Part shown: in pieces, positions 1 to 11,281 of the stretch | Numbering within the stretch: position 1 is the first letter of the stretch | Layout: every line of letters starts with the position of its first letter | Assembly (NCBI RefSeq): GCF_019565505.1 | Contig: NZ_CP067378.1 | Coordinates: 1,054,001 to 1,118,000, forward strand | Direction: 5' to 3' | Length of the DNA: 64,000 bases | Source: Flavobacterium davisii | GTDB taxonomy: Bacteria; Bacteroidota; Bacteroidia; Flavobacteriales; Flavobacteriaceae | Program-made: the position numbers and the translations under genes | The notes under the pieces: model-generated | The model's input: the letters and a program-made list of their open reading frames with translations, nothing else | Database searches by the model: none | What the model was told of the DNA's origin: nothing

Positions 1-124
1 TTCTTATCTTATCTATTATTTTTTTAATAAAAACAAAAACTTATCTTGTTCCACTATTATTTTTTGAGATAGTGAAACATTAGCTGAATTTGATAATAAT
101 TTTTCGATCTTAAACAACAAAAAA

Positions 125-1498
125 ATGAAAAAAATATTCATAACATTAATTGTCTTAGTACTAGTCGTTTTTATTTTTAATCGTTTTTATAAAACGGATT
201 GCTCTATCCCATCAAAAAATTATTATGTATCGCCAAATGGTAATGATGCGAATCCTCGAACGATGAGTTCGCCTTGGAAAACAATTCAACATAGTTTAAA
301 TAACATGTCTGCTAATAGTACATTGTATGTTGACAGTGGTATTTATAATGAAAAAATTCAAATTCCAATTAATCATATTACGATTAAAAACCAAAAGTCT
401 AAGATTCCTATAATTGATGCAACGGGGATTACTAAGCAAAATTCTATAATTGCTATTTTAAATAAGAATTCTATTACGATAGATGGTTTGGAGTTAAGAA
501 ATAATATTCAAAATGATGCACAAGGTATTTTAATAGAGGGTTTATGTAATGCTATAACTATTAAAAATTGTATAATTCACGATATTCATTTTTCTTCCAA
601 TCCAAAGACTCCAGTAAACGCGTCAACCAATGCACAAGGAATTATTGTTTACGGTACCAACCCTACTAGGGCAATACGTGATTTGGTAATAGAAAATAAT
701 AAGTTGTTTAATTGTAGACTTGGATATAGCGAAGGGATTGCTATTAATGGTAATGTTAAAAATTTCAAAGTCATAGATAATAACATTCATGATTTAACGA
801 ATATTGGTATTGACTTAATCGGATATGAAGGCACATGTCCTTTACCTAAAAACGATCAAGCAAGAAATGGTTTAATCAAAAATAACATTATTTATAATTG
901 TATTTCGCCTTCTGCTACGTCTGGTGGAATTTATATAGATGGAGGTAAAAACATTATCATTGAAAACAATGAATCTCATCATAATGGATATGGTATTGAA
1001 ATTGGTTGTGAGCATATTGGCAAAACGACTGACTCTGTTATAATTCGTAATAACATATTCTACAATAACCAAATTTATGCCATTGCATTAGGAGGTTTTG
1101 ATTACCCAAATGGGTCTGGTAAGGTTACTAATTCTACTATTACAAATAATACTTGTTTTTCAAACGGTTTGGCTAGCTCTGATAATGGAGAGTTGTATTT
1201 ATCTTATAGTGAAAACTCTACTATAGAAAATAATATTTTTTATACTAATTCAAATAATAATTTAGTTTATGCTGAATCAAATCAACCTGATTTAAATTTT
1301 AATTATAATATTTTTTATTGTCCTGATGGGATTAATCATTTGTATGCTAATTGGAACGGATCAAGTTATACGGGATATTTAACATTTGTAACAGGAACGT
1401 CATCTAATTTAAATTCTAGATTTACTAATCCTAATTTTACTAAAACAGACATTTCTCCTCCATGTTTTAATTTATTATCAAGTTCTCTAAACAATTAA
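125..1498 (+). CDS. secreted right-handed beta-helix repeat protein
   Basis: The 457-residue product starts with a hydrophobic N-terminal segment (residues 3-20) that is a signal peptide or membrane anchor. Next comes a DUF1565-like entry motif (YYVSPNGNDANP, then SPWKTIQ), and then a long series of Asn- and Ile-rich short repeats such as ITIKNCIIHDI and VIIRNNIFYNN. These are the rungs of a pectate-lyase/NosD type parallel beta-helix. Such proteins bind or cleave polysaccharides at the cell surface, but no catalytic residue set can be assigned here. The ATG at 125 follows an A-rich stretch with no Shine-Dalgarno sequence, as is usual in Bacteroidetes. No type IX C-terminal sorting domain is evident. 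The substrate is unknown. Confidence 0.75.
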   Translation: MKKIFITLIVLVLVVFIFNRFYKTDCSIPSKNYYVSPNGNDANPRTMSSPWKTIQHSLNNMSANSTLYVDSGIYNEKIQIPINHITIKNQKSKIPIIDATGITKQNSIIAILNKNSITIDGLELRNNIQNDAQGILIEGLCNAITIKNCIIHDIHFSSNPKTPVNASTNAQGIIVYGTNPTRAIRDLVIENNKLFNCRLGYSEGIAINGNVKNFKVIDNNIHDLTNIGIDLIGYEGTCPLPKNDQARNGLIKNNIIYNCISPSATSGGIYIDGGKNIIIENNESHHNGYGIEIGCEHIGKTTDSVIIRNNIFYNNQIYAIALGGFDYPNGSGKVTNSTITNNTCFSNGLASSDNGELYLSYSENSTIENNIFYTNSNNNLVYAESNQPDLNFNYNIFYCPDGINHLYANWNGSSYTGYLTFVTGTSSNLNSRFTNPNFTKTDISPPCFNLLSSSLNN

Positions 1499-1915
1499 TA
1501 AGGATTGTTTTTATCACTATAATAAATGAATGGATAAACTATATACTAATCTTCCATTTTGTATTCGAAATTTGTTCAATATAAAAAACCAAATTCCGCA
1601 TTAGACCCGAGCGTAGCGAATAGACGAAGTAAATCTATTTCACTTTATTTTTCTTCAAATTCAAGCAAGTGCTCGAATTTTATGCCTCGAAATAGTTGAG
1701 TATTTCATCTTCTAAAATTCTCCGTGAACACTTGAATTTATTGAAAAATTTTGTTTCACAACGAAATCTAATGCGGAATTTGGGTTTCAAAAATTGCTTT
1801 TTATTAGATATTAAATTGTATAAACTATCACGTGGCAAAAATTTGTGAACAGTAATAAAAGATTAACATTTATTTATAAAAAATCATCTTATATTTAGAC
1901 GATTATTTTTTTATT
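1499..1915. other. intergenic region holding a MITE-like element
   Basis: This 417-base gap has no convincing reading frame. Most of it is the 195-bp inverted-repeat element listed separately (1589-1783). The last 110 bases are very AT-rich and presumably carry the promoter of the downstream acyltransferase gene. I could not place that promoter with confidence. Confidence 0.6.
1589..1783. repeat. MITE-like element with 17-bp terminal inverted repeats
   Basis: The ends are a perfect 17-bp inverted repeat: CCAAATTCCGCATTAGA at 1589-1605 and its reverse complement at 1767-1783. The 195-bp interior has no ORF. A diverged copy with the same internal order of blocks lies at 16374-16567. Small size, lack of coding capacity and terminal inverted repeats fit a non-autonomous mobile element or a long REP-type repeat. 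No target-site duplication was established. Confidence 0.6.
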
Positions 1916-3060
1916 TTGGAATCAATTACCTTTACTATACACCAAACCATTTTGGATCTTCCTAACACATGGGATATCATTGCTAAAGAGAATGCTTTTT
2001 TACAAACACCTTATCTATCTGTTTTAGAGGAATCTTCTCCTATTAATATGCAGTGTTTTTACATTGCTATTTATAAAAACAAGGAGCATATTGGTGTTAT
2101 TTTAGCTCAATACATCCAATCACAGCAATTATCTTCTTTTGGTGATCGGGATAAATGCCTTAGAGTTTATACTCGAAATTTTTTACTGCGTCATTTTGCT
2201 TCTAATGTATTATTTATTGGTAATAATATGATTACTGGACAAAATGGGTATGCGTTTAGCAAGGAAATGGATTTTTTTTCATTAGTAAAATTCTTCAAGA
2301 ATGTGCTGAGAATTTAATAACTCATTTAAAAGAGCAGGGAATTACGATACATATTGTTACTTTTAAGGATTATTATGAAGATTTTAGCCATGAGTTAAAA
2401 AATCATTTTTCCAACAATATGTTTGAATTTAATATTCAACCGAATATGATTTTTGAATTAAATCCAGAATGGAAAACGAAAGAGGATTATATGGCTGCTC
2501 TTTCTAAGAAATACCGAGACCAATACAAACGATCTCATAAAAAATTTAACGGTATTATTACTCAAGAATTAGCTTTAGATGAGATTAAAAAACATGAAGA
2601 ACGTATATACGATCTCTATCTTCATGTAGCAAAGAATGCTCCTTTTAATACTTTTTTCTTATCTAAACATCATTTTTATACTTTTAAGAAACAATGTGGT
2701 GATCGTTTTAAACTGATAGGCTATTTTTTAAATGCTAATTTAATTGGTTTTCACACATTGCTTTTAAATGGCGATTTACTGGAAACTTATTTTTTAGGAT
2801 ATGATGAATATGTCCAAAAAGAAAATATGTTGTATTTAAATATGCTGTACAACATGACGGAATTTGGCATTGAAAATAGGTTTACAAAAATTATCTTTGG
2901 TAGAACCGCTTTGGAGATCAAAAGTTCTATAGGCGCAAAACCTGTTATAATGTCTGGTTTTATTTATCATAGAAATAAAATCATCAATCGTTTTATTCCT
3001 AAAATTTTTACTCGTTTAGAGCCTGAAATCTCATGGCAGCCGCGTCATCCTTTTAAATAA
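1916..3060 (+). CDS. GNAT/FemAB-like acyltransferase, frameshifted in a poly-T run
   Basis: The gene reads as two frames, 1916-2317 and 2419-3060. The second frame stays open upstream back to a run of eight T (2272-2279). With nine T the two join into one 381-residue protein. The C-terminal half has the features of BioF2/FemAB-like GNAT proteins: a basic YRDQYKRSHKKF segment, FKLIGYFLNANLIGFHTLLLNG as a core beta-hairpin, and a late FGRTALEIKSSIGAKP motif. Such proteins transfer acyl or aminoacyl groups, often in cell-envelope or lipid modification; the substrate cannot be told. The start used is TTG at 1916, since no ATG precedes it in frame, so the true N-terminus is uncertain. The break is probably a sequencing error, although a slippage-prone tract could also give phase variation. 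Confidence 0.6.
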
Positions 3061-3072
3061 TTTTGGTTACAA

Positions 3073-3110
3073 GTAAGCAATATTCTGAGTTATAAAAGAA
3101 TATTGCTTAC
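3073..3110. terminator. hairpin between convergent genes
   Basis: A perfect 14-bp stem (3073-3086 with 3097-3110) has a 10-nt loop. It lies between the convergent ends of the acyltransferase and ABC-F genes, so it can serve both strands. It lacks a strong T-tract. Confidence 0.55.
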
Positions 3111-3123
3111 GAAGTACTAAAAA

Positions 3124-5033
3124 CTAAGATTCTAATTCTATTTGTACATTTTCCCAATCTTCCATTAGTTTTTCTAGTTCTTTTTTCTTGTTTTCATAAA
3201 CGGTAAAAAGGACGTATCTTGTGATAATTTCTCATAGTTTTCAGCTAATGCAAGATCATCTTTTTGAATTTTTCTTTCTAATTCTTGAATTTGACTTTCT
3301 ATCTTTGATAATTTATTTTGTAATGCTTTTTTAGCTTTTTGTTCTTCATAACTCAAATTTTTAGTTGGAAGATTAAGATTTGATTCAGGTTTAACTTCAT
3401 CTCTTTTCTCTACTTCGCGAAAATTATCTACATTGCGTTGTTCTAAGAAAAAATTAATATCGCCTAAATATTCTTTAATTTTTTGATCTTTGAATTCATA
3501 TACTGTATTGGCCATTCCTTGCAAAAAGTCACGATCATGAGAAACTAATAATAAAGTCCCTTCAAACTTTTGAAGCGCGGCTTTTAATACGTTTTTAGAC
3601 TTAATATCTAAATGATTGGTAGGTTCATCCATTACTAACACATTAAAGGGCTGTAACAACAATTTACATAGTGCTAAACGATTTCTTTCTCCTCCTGAAA
3701 GTACCTTTACTTTTTTTTCCACGTCATCTCCGCGAAATAAAAAAGCACCTAGCATATCACGTACTTTAGAACGATTAGAATCTGTAGCCGCATCTATCAT
3801 GGTATCTAAAAGTGTTTTTTCACCATCTAAATACTCCGCTTGGTTTTGAGCAAAATATCCTAATTGTACATTATGACCTAATTTAATCATTCCTTCAAAA
3901 GGAAACTCCTTAACAATTGCTTTTATAAAAGTAGATTTCCCTTGTCCATTTTGTCCTACAAAGGCAATTTTACTTCCTCTTTCTATGTTTAAAGAAATAT
4001 CTTTTAGAATTGTTTTTTCGCCATAGGATTTTGTAACCTTTTCGGCTTCTACTACCACACGACCCGGCACTACTGAAACAGGAAATGAAATACTCATAAC
4101 GGAGTTATCGTCTTCATCTACTTCAATAACCTCCATTTTATCTAATTTTTTAATAAGTGATTGCGCCATGGAGGCTTTAGTTGCTTTAGCTCGAAATTTT
4201 TCGATTAATTTTTCTGTTTCTTCTACTTTTTTGAGTTGGTTTTTTTGTGTTTGCAGTTGTTTTTCACGAATTTCTTCTCTTAGTTCTAAATATTGTGTAT
4301 AGGGTTTATTGTAGTCATATATTTTTCCTAATGAAATTTCAATTGTTCTATTGGTAACATTATCTAAAAACATTTTATCATGCGATACGATAACGACTAC
4401 TCCTGGAAAAGTTTTTAGGAAATTTTCTAACCAAATGATACTTTCTATATCTAAATGGTTGGTAGGCTCATCTAGTAATAAGATATCATTGGTTTGTAAT
4501 AATAATTTAGCTAATTCGATACGCATGCGCCAACCTCCAGAAAAGGTATCTGTTTGACTGTTAAAATCTTCTCTTTTAAAACCAAGTCCTAACAGGACTC
4601 TTTCTGCCTGCCCCACATAACTATATCCGCCTAGTATTTCATAACGATGTTGTAGATCACTTAATTTTTCAATTAATTCTGCATAAGATTCTGTTTCATA
4701 ATCGGTACGGGTAGTTAATTCTTGATTAATTCTGTCTATTTCAAATTCTACTCGTTTAATATCTTCAAAAGCCATATAGGCTTCTTCTAATACTGTTCTT
4801 CCTTTCACAAAATCAATATCTTGACGTAAAAAGCCAATTTGCACATCTTTCTCAGTTGCAATATCTCCAGAATCAGGTTTAAAATCTCCTGAAAGAATTT
4901 TTAACAGAGTAGACTTTCCTGCTCCATTTTTTCCTACTAATCCAACGCGATCACCTGCGCCTAATCGAAAGGTTACTTCTTCGAATAGAAAGGTTCCTCC
5001 GAAAGAAATTGATAAATTGTGAATATTTAGCAT
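3124..5033 (-). CDS. ABC-F family ATPase (translation-factor type)
   Basis: This is a soluble protein with two ABC domains and no membrane segment. The first domain has Walker A GLVGKNGAGKST, signature FSGGWRMRI and Walker B LLLDEPTNHLD. The second has GQNGQGKST, LSGGERNRL and LVMDEPTNHLD. A charged linker rich in Lys/Glu joins them, and the C-terminus is a coiled coil. This is the layout of ABC-F proteins (EttA/Uup/YdiF), which act on the ribosome. As sequenced, the frame stops at 3174. An A5 run at 3205-3209 is one base short. Restoring it extends the coiled coil by about 24 residues to a stop at 3124, giving 636 residues as in relatives. The exact subfamily is not assigned. Confidence 0.88.
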
Positions 5034-5074
5034 AAAATGTTAATTAAAATATATATTCAAAAGCGTAAAAAAAC

Positions 5075-5082
5075 TACCTTTG
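5075..5082 (+). promoter_or_regulatory. Bacteroidetes -7 promoter element (TAnnTTTG)
   Basis: TACCTTTG matches the Bacteroidetes primary sigma factor -7 consensus exactly. It ends 17 bases before the inferred ATG of the DUF983 gene, leaving room for a short leader. Confidence 0.6.
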
Positions 5083-5099
5083 ATAAAAAATTTTTGCAA

Positions 5100-5491
5100 A
5101 TGTTAAAAAAGGATTGAAAATCAATAGCATTTTAACAGGAAGTTGTCCTAAATGTCAACAAGAAAGCATGTATAAGTCAAGCAACCTGTTTAACCCGAAG
5201 TATACAATCAAAATGAATGAACATTGCTCTCACTGTGGATTACAGTATTCAATGGAACCTTCATTTTTTTATGGTTCCATGTATGTCAGTTACGCCTTAG
5301 GTGTTGCATTTGGTGTAGCTGCATTTATCATTTGTTATGTATTCTTAAAAACTAGCTTAAAAACAGCCTTTATTGGTATAAGTTTAACACTTATTCTTTT
5401 TATGCCTGTTATTATGAGACTTTCTAGAAATATCTGGATTAGCTTTTTTGTTTCTTATGATAAAAATTGGCAATTAGATTCCAAAAAGTAA
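5100..5491 (+). CDS. DUF983 zinc-ribbon membrane protein
   Basis: This small protein (130 residues when repaired) has a zinc ribbon with two Cys pairs (CPKC near residue 15 and CSHCG near residue 40), then two hydrophobic helices (about residues 58-80 and 87-105). This is the DUF983 layout; the function is unknown. The frame visible from 5114 starts at TTG. The ATG at 5100 is out of frame by one base because the A6 run 5105-5110 is one A short. With seven A the N-terminus becomes MLKKGLKIN, the usual start of this family, and it then lies just below the promoter at 5075. It stands alone, divergent from the ABC-F gene. Confidence 0.8.
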
Positions 5492-5499
5492 TCATTTAT

Positions 5500-5580
5500 G
5501 AAGCTGTCCTAAGAGATCTAAACTTAGGATTGAAGTACAAACTAAATACTAAGTTGTTATTTTTAGGACAGCTTCTTTTT
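5500..5580. terminator. long bidirectional terminator hairpin
   Basis: A 12-bp perfect inverted repeat (5500-5511 with 5564-5575) encloses a second smaller stem (5521-5527 with 5549-5555) and is followed by a T-run on the plus strand. It sits between the convergent DUF983 gene and the last gene of the Pel-like operon. Confidence 0.7.
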
Positions 5581-8500
5581 TAAAATATATACTTATATCC
5601 CAACCCAAAGGTATTAAAATTATATTGAGACTTAAAATTAATATCTGCGGATACTTTTAGATAACTCTTTTTAGCATTTTGTAATGGGAATTCATTCTGA
5701 AATTTATGAAACTACTTTCAAAAGAATCAAAATAATAGGCTCCTGAAGTATGTAATTTAAATTTACTATAATCATCTCCAAAATTAGCTTCTATACCTGC
5801 TCCTCCGAAATATCTATTTTTAATTAGATAAACGGGGCTAACTTTTACTCTTTCACTGATATTAGAAAACTGACAAAAGGCTTCCAAATAGGGAATTACT
5901 TTAAAGTTTTTTTCTCTGTTTGATGCTGTTTTTATTTTCGAACTTAATGTAATATTAACATTTGAAAGTTTAGGGTAATAATCTGTTATAACATAAGAAT
6001 CTACTTCTAAAAATTTAAAATACTTATTATAAGCTCCATTCCATTGTAGTTGATATACATTTTCTTTATAGGCTTCCAAAAAGTTGGCGGGAATATATTC
6101 TAAATTGGTACTTAGATTGTATTTATTAGTTACCATATTAATACCCCCTTTTGCGTTATAATAAAATTTTCCACTCCAATCTTTTTCAAGACCTAATCCA
6201 TAAGTATAAAAAAACTTATTAATCTGATCTGATTGTTTCTTTTTGAACTCATAAGCAAATTCTAATATGGTAGACACATTATTAGATGTTTGATCTACAC
6301 TATATAATTCTTTATGTTTAACAAAAAAGTCATGAGAATTTCGTTTTTTATCATAGTGGCTGTATTTTAGATAATTCTGAAAATTGGTTTTCTTACCTAC
6401 AAAATAGCTCAAAGTTGAATGCGCATCCAGATAATCACCATACAAATCTTTTAGTTTCATTTGAATTTTTTCTTTATTTATAGGTGTGAAAATGGTAGGA
6501 TATTTACGTATTAATTCTTCCTGTGTTTCTATATCAAAGTAAATTATTTGTTCATTTAAATGTTCTTTTATTTCTTCAAATATTTTTTGATCTTTTATTT
6601 GTAGTAATACGCCACAGGCATCATCATATTTTCCTAAAACTTCATAAATCTGAAACATTTTTTGTTTCATCGATTCATCGTTTGGATTTTGGCTTATATA
6701 TTTACGATAGTACTGTTCAAGTTCTACATATTGTCTTAATTCAAACATCCATGACAAACGAGTATCTGCACTTATTAACGATGTAAACTCAGACCAATTG
6801 ATGGCATTTTGATAATCTTCATTTTCGTTAACATAACTCCAACTGATATCTGAAACTAAGTTTTCATTAAAATAAGAGGTAGCAGGGTCTAATGTATTTA
6901 AATATTGAAAAGCTTCCTCTTTTGCATATACGAGGGCGTGATAAACGTATGCTTCTTGATTTTCGCAATTAGGTTCTAATTGAAATATTTTAAACAATAC
7001 TTTTTTTATCTCATCATAATCTTCTGAAGGGGTAATAATCGACAAATATTCTTTTAGTACTGCTAATTTTTCATTATTCCATTGGTATTGATTACATATC
7101 CATTTTGTATGTAGTTCTTCAGATGAATATCCTAATATGTTGGATAATTCAAATGAATAATTAATATTATGTTTAGAAGGATATTTGTCGCAATGTTTTT
7201 CTAGTAATACCCAAACTTCATCACCTTTACCATCCCAAGACATATACGTCGCATATTTATTCCATACGGCATAATTAATTTTAGGTTGACTCAGCATTAA
7301 GGCTAATAATTTTCGTTTTTCTTCTTCGAGTTTTTTAAAATAATCTTCTGCACCTAATTTACCTGATAAAAAAAGTCCTCTATTTTTTTCAAATAGGTTG
7401 TATTCTTCTAGTACTTTATTATAAATTTGTTCCTCATCCATTATTTTTTTCTCTAAGGTAAATGATAATTTATTACCTGAATTAAGGGATACTAATTTAC
7501 CTCCCATAAAATCTGTGATGGTATAATTTTTGGACTGACTGGCTAATTCTTCTTTATTCTTTTGACTTAATTCATCAAAATATACGCCCCAAGTATTTCC
7601 TTTTTCTGTAAACAAATCCGTTTCTTCTCGAACTGTGTATTTTTCACCTATTATTAAGTGTTGGTATTTAGATTCTCTCCATTTCATTACAATAGGAGCT
7701 GCATCTTTTACTGTATAAAACTCACTTTGTGGTTTTATTTCTTTAAATTCTGTTAAGAAATCATCAAAACAACTATATAATGTTTTTTTTCCTTTCTTCC
7801 AATTTAATCCGAGATCATTCCTTAGTTCATAGTTATATTTTTTCTTTTTCTTTTCTTTTGTATTACCTATTTGAAAAACATCATCTGGATGGACAAAATG
7901 AGTCCAAATTCCTGTATATAAATAAGTTGAGAAAATATTATAATATTTTTCATCATTAAAATAAAATCCACTGGACACCCTTGGGTAATCAAATAAATCT
8001 TTGTGATATGGTTCAAAATCAAACTCTCTATCTCCTCCCTCTTTTTTATCTCCTAAATACAAACTCGAAAAATATTTTAGAGAAGGCATTCCTCTTTTTA
8101 ATTCGGCTATACCATAAGAATCTATATAATTGGAAGGGGGTACATAAGTTACCGGAAAATCTCCAAAATCATTAACTAGCCATTTTTTCTTAGTTGCTTT
8201 TAATGAAAAGAATATATCTTCAGGGTCTTTCCATTCTTCTTTTAATAGTGAAAAGTGATTGTAACCATGAAATCCTAACTCATGATTATCATTTAGTAGA
8301 TCATGTGTTAAATAATTGGAGGTTCCTTTTTTAGTATTTCCTTTTTCTTTCATCTTGGCAAAATCCCATTGTTTAAAAGAAAAGGGGGCATGTCTTATAT
8401 CGTCATAATCAAAAGCAAGTAGTGCGGTATATTTAATATTAAATTTTTGGGCTATTTTTTTCATATCAGGCCACCATCTTTTATATACGAATTCATTCAT

Positions 8501-9391
8501 TGTCATATTGTATTCAGACTTGATTGGCTCCTGTTTGGAATCGTATAATGGGGAAGGAAAGTCATCTAAAAAGATGGTACTAGTATTAGCTAAAGGATAG
8601 GGTATGCCTGACAATCCTCGTAAAAGAAAAGCAAATAGTAATCCTCTATCTCTTTTTTCAAATGTTTTAGATGAGTTACAACAAATTACCTTACCCATAC
8701 CTATATTATTTTCTATTAATATAGGCATCGTCATTTGGTTATCTGACCATATCCCTATATTTAGATCTTTTCTAAAATTAGATTTAGCAAAAGCAAAATG
8801 TTTGGTATCACTATATAAGTTTATTTGTCTCTTACCACCTAAAGGAATGGTGTTCAAACAGATACCTTTTGAAACGATATCATAACTCAAATCTGAATCA
8901 TAACGCATTCCCCAAAAGAATATAAAACGTTGGTCATCTCCTATATTAGGAAAAATTAAAGTTCCTCCCGTACTGACAAACTTCAATAAAACAGGTATCG
9001 TTTGATTATTTAATCTTTTTGTATCATTAATAATAAGTACTCTGGCAGAGTTTTCAATTTTTAGTTGTTCATTAAATCTATCTACTATTTTAAAATTAAA
9101 AGGTATTTTGGTATAATCACATAACTTTCTAAAATGCTCATAATAGGTCATGGCCAAATCGTCCTTAGAATCTAATATATATTCTACGATAGGTTTTTTG
9201 CTCAGATTTGACAATTCATACGGCGATAACAAATCTTGCTGTTGCTTATCTCTTAGATAATCATTTTTTAATCTATAAAGGGAATCAAGACTATTACAAC
9301 TAAAGAATAATGAAGAGAATAAGCAAAACACCAAAATTTTAAAAAACCATATTGGAAATTTGACTTGAAAACGGTTTGTTAATAATTTCAT
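5580..9391 (-). CDS. DUF2194 deacetylase-TPR-beta-barrel fusion of a Pel-like cluster
   Basis: The product is about 1270 residues and begins with a lipoprotein-type signal (hydrophobic stretch, then LFFSC). Residues about 50-260 look like the Rossmann-like part of DUF2194. Residues about 270-520 resemble a NodB-like deacetylase, with the metal-ligand candidates FLDDFP and GFHGYNH (Asp-Asp and HxxxH). Residues about 650-1000 are helical, TPR-like. The last 220 residues alternate as beta-strands and end in aromatic Phe, as outer-membrane barrels do. The frame as sequenced stops at 5657. One A missing from a four-base run at 5677-5680 hides the final strand, which ends at 5580. In Pseudomonas, deacetylation (PelA) and TPR-porin export (PelB) are separate proteins; here they appear joined. 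It overlaps the upstream gene by 53 bases. Its role in secreting and deacetylating an exopolysaccharide is inferred. Confidence 0.72.
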
Positions 9392-11280
9392 ATACCTCTA
9401 ATTGATTACTATCAAATATTTTTTTAATTTTTCTCTCTCTCAATTTTAAACGTCTGAATCTGTCTAGTATTTGAACATTTAATTCTTTATATTCGGGATT
9501 ATTGTACTTAAAAACAAAGATACTTGAGGGTAAGATAAATTCTGGATGTTTAAAAAGGAATTTATTTCTTTTTATATTTTTCGCATAAATATAATCAACT
9601 TTCATATAATGCGCGGCAAGAAAATCTTTATAAGGTATAAAATAACGTCTTCCGCTACTTAAATTAAAATATTCATCTTTATTTACTACTGCATAAGTCC
9701 TGTCTAAATAATTTCTTAGAATCATTTCATTAACGCTTAATATATTTTGGTGTAATTTGTTGGTCTCATTCATTGGCAAAAACAACACACTCTTTTGCAA
9801 ATAAGCCAGAATAAAAACAGAAAAAAGAATAACAGATCCTCCTTGGTATATAGGATATCTATTTTTTGAAAAAATTTTAATAAAGTCTAATACAATTGCA
9901 ATATTTATTCCCATCAATATTGGAATAAAAACAGATAAAACTTTAAGTAATAAATCATTATCTATCCATTTGTTATCTATTTGTGTTAATAAATAAATAG
10001 CGGTTACAAACAAAAAGACGAGTACTTTTTTTCGCCATCCTTTTTTAAGAAAATAGCAGACAATAGGTTAAGAATAAAACCAACTACAAATATAATTTGA
10101 TAATAAAATATTAATCTATCTATTTCTATTTTTATAAAAGGATTTGAAAAAGATAATTCTACATCAATTAAGGTTCTTCTTAAAATATTAGAGAAGCTTT
10201 CATGGTGCGTAATTAAAAACGTTTTATAAATAAAAATAATAATAACGAGTGAAAGAATATACATCTGAAGCACTACTAAGGATCTATTTTTTTTGAAATA
10301 AACGATTACCAGAAAAAGTACTAAAAAAGGTAATAATAAAAGGAAGGCGTATAAATCTAATAAGCCTATCGCTATAAAGGCTAATAAGAATTTAAAATAT
10401 TGTTCTGCTTTTGTATAAGGTAATGTCTTTAGTTTAGTCATATAAATAACTAATGGCAATATCAATGTAAAAGAAAGCAAAGGGAACAACTCTGATAAAA
10501 ATTTGTAATATCAGAGGGTAAGAATGTAAATCCTAAGATGTAATAAATTGTTACGAATATTGGTATAATAATCATAGATTTTGTTATTTTCTGGATGAAC
10601 CAAAAAACAACAATAGTCATTGACAATAGTTGAAAAATAGAATATACATAAATGCTTATTTCTATGGAGGAATTCGTTATATGAGAAAGAAAGCTAACAA
10701 AGGCATAAACTCCTTCTGGGTTTATTTCTTCTGTAAACCACTTATTCATATCTTTTGCTTTTACTTTTTCAAGTGTATCAAACCAATTACTCGAAAAAAG
10801 ATAATGATCAAACTTTATAAAATAAAAAGATATAATGCAAATAGAAAATAATAGAAAAAGTAAAGAAGAGATAATATAAACATTTCTTCTTTCTAATTTT
10901 AAATGGGCATTTGATAGAACAACCTTCCAATTAAATTCTTTATTTTCTACTTTTTTTAATACTAAAAGTAAACGTCTTTTAAACTTATTAACGATTATAG
11001 TAGGAAGTATTACTGGATTTCCTATACGCAAATAATCAAATAATCCAACAACCAAAAGTAAGCCTGTTACAACTAGACCATCGTATATTCCTAAATTAAT
11101 TGTTATAAATAGGATGACTATGAGTAAACTGAAATACTCAAAATATTTTCTAATGATGCAGTCTAATAAATAATTAAAATCACGGCGTAACAATACGTAT
11201 TTACGTGTTGCAAATAAAATAATTAAAACAATGATTAAAATTTTTAGTATTCCTACCCCTATGGCTGTGTAAACGTTCAT
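9339..11280 (-). CDS. large polytopic membrane protein of the Pel-like operon
   Basis: Three overlapping frames (11280-10462, 10489-10004, 10013-9339) join into one protein of about 647 residues if one base is restored at the A5 run 10497-10501 and one at a T-run near 10026-10046. It has about a dozen hydrophobic segments, a large loop after the fifth (DHYLFSSNWFDTLEKVKAKD), and a soluble C-terminal domain of about 150 residues. The architecture recalls GT-C type glycosyltransferases or polymerases, but no motif proves it. Position, directly after PelG and the hydrolase and overlapping the deacetylase gene, ties it to polysaccharide assembly. It may replace PelD/PelE, though no GAF, GGDEF or c-di-GMP binding motif is visible. 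I do not recognise a named family. Confidence 0.6.
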
Positions 11281-11281
11281 A

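Noticed and set aside
5114-5491. DUF983 start at TTG 5114
   Set aside because: The ATG at 5100 gives the family-typical N-terminus once the A-run is corrected, and it fits the promoter position better.
8604-8885. 93-codon plus-strand frame inside the deacetylase gene
   Set aside because: It is a shadow of the long minus-strand gene, with no homology or start signal.
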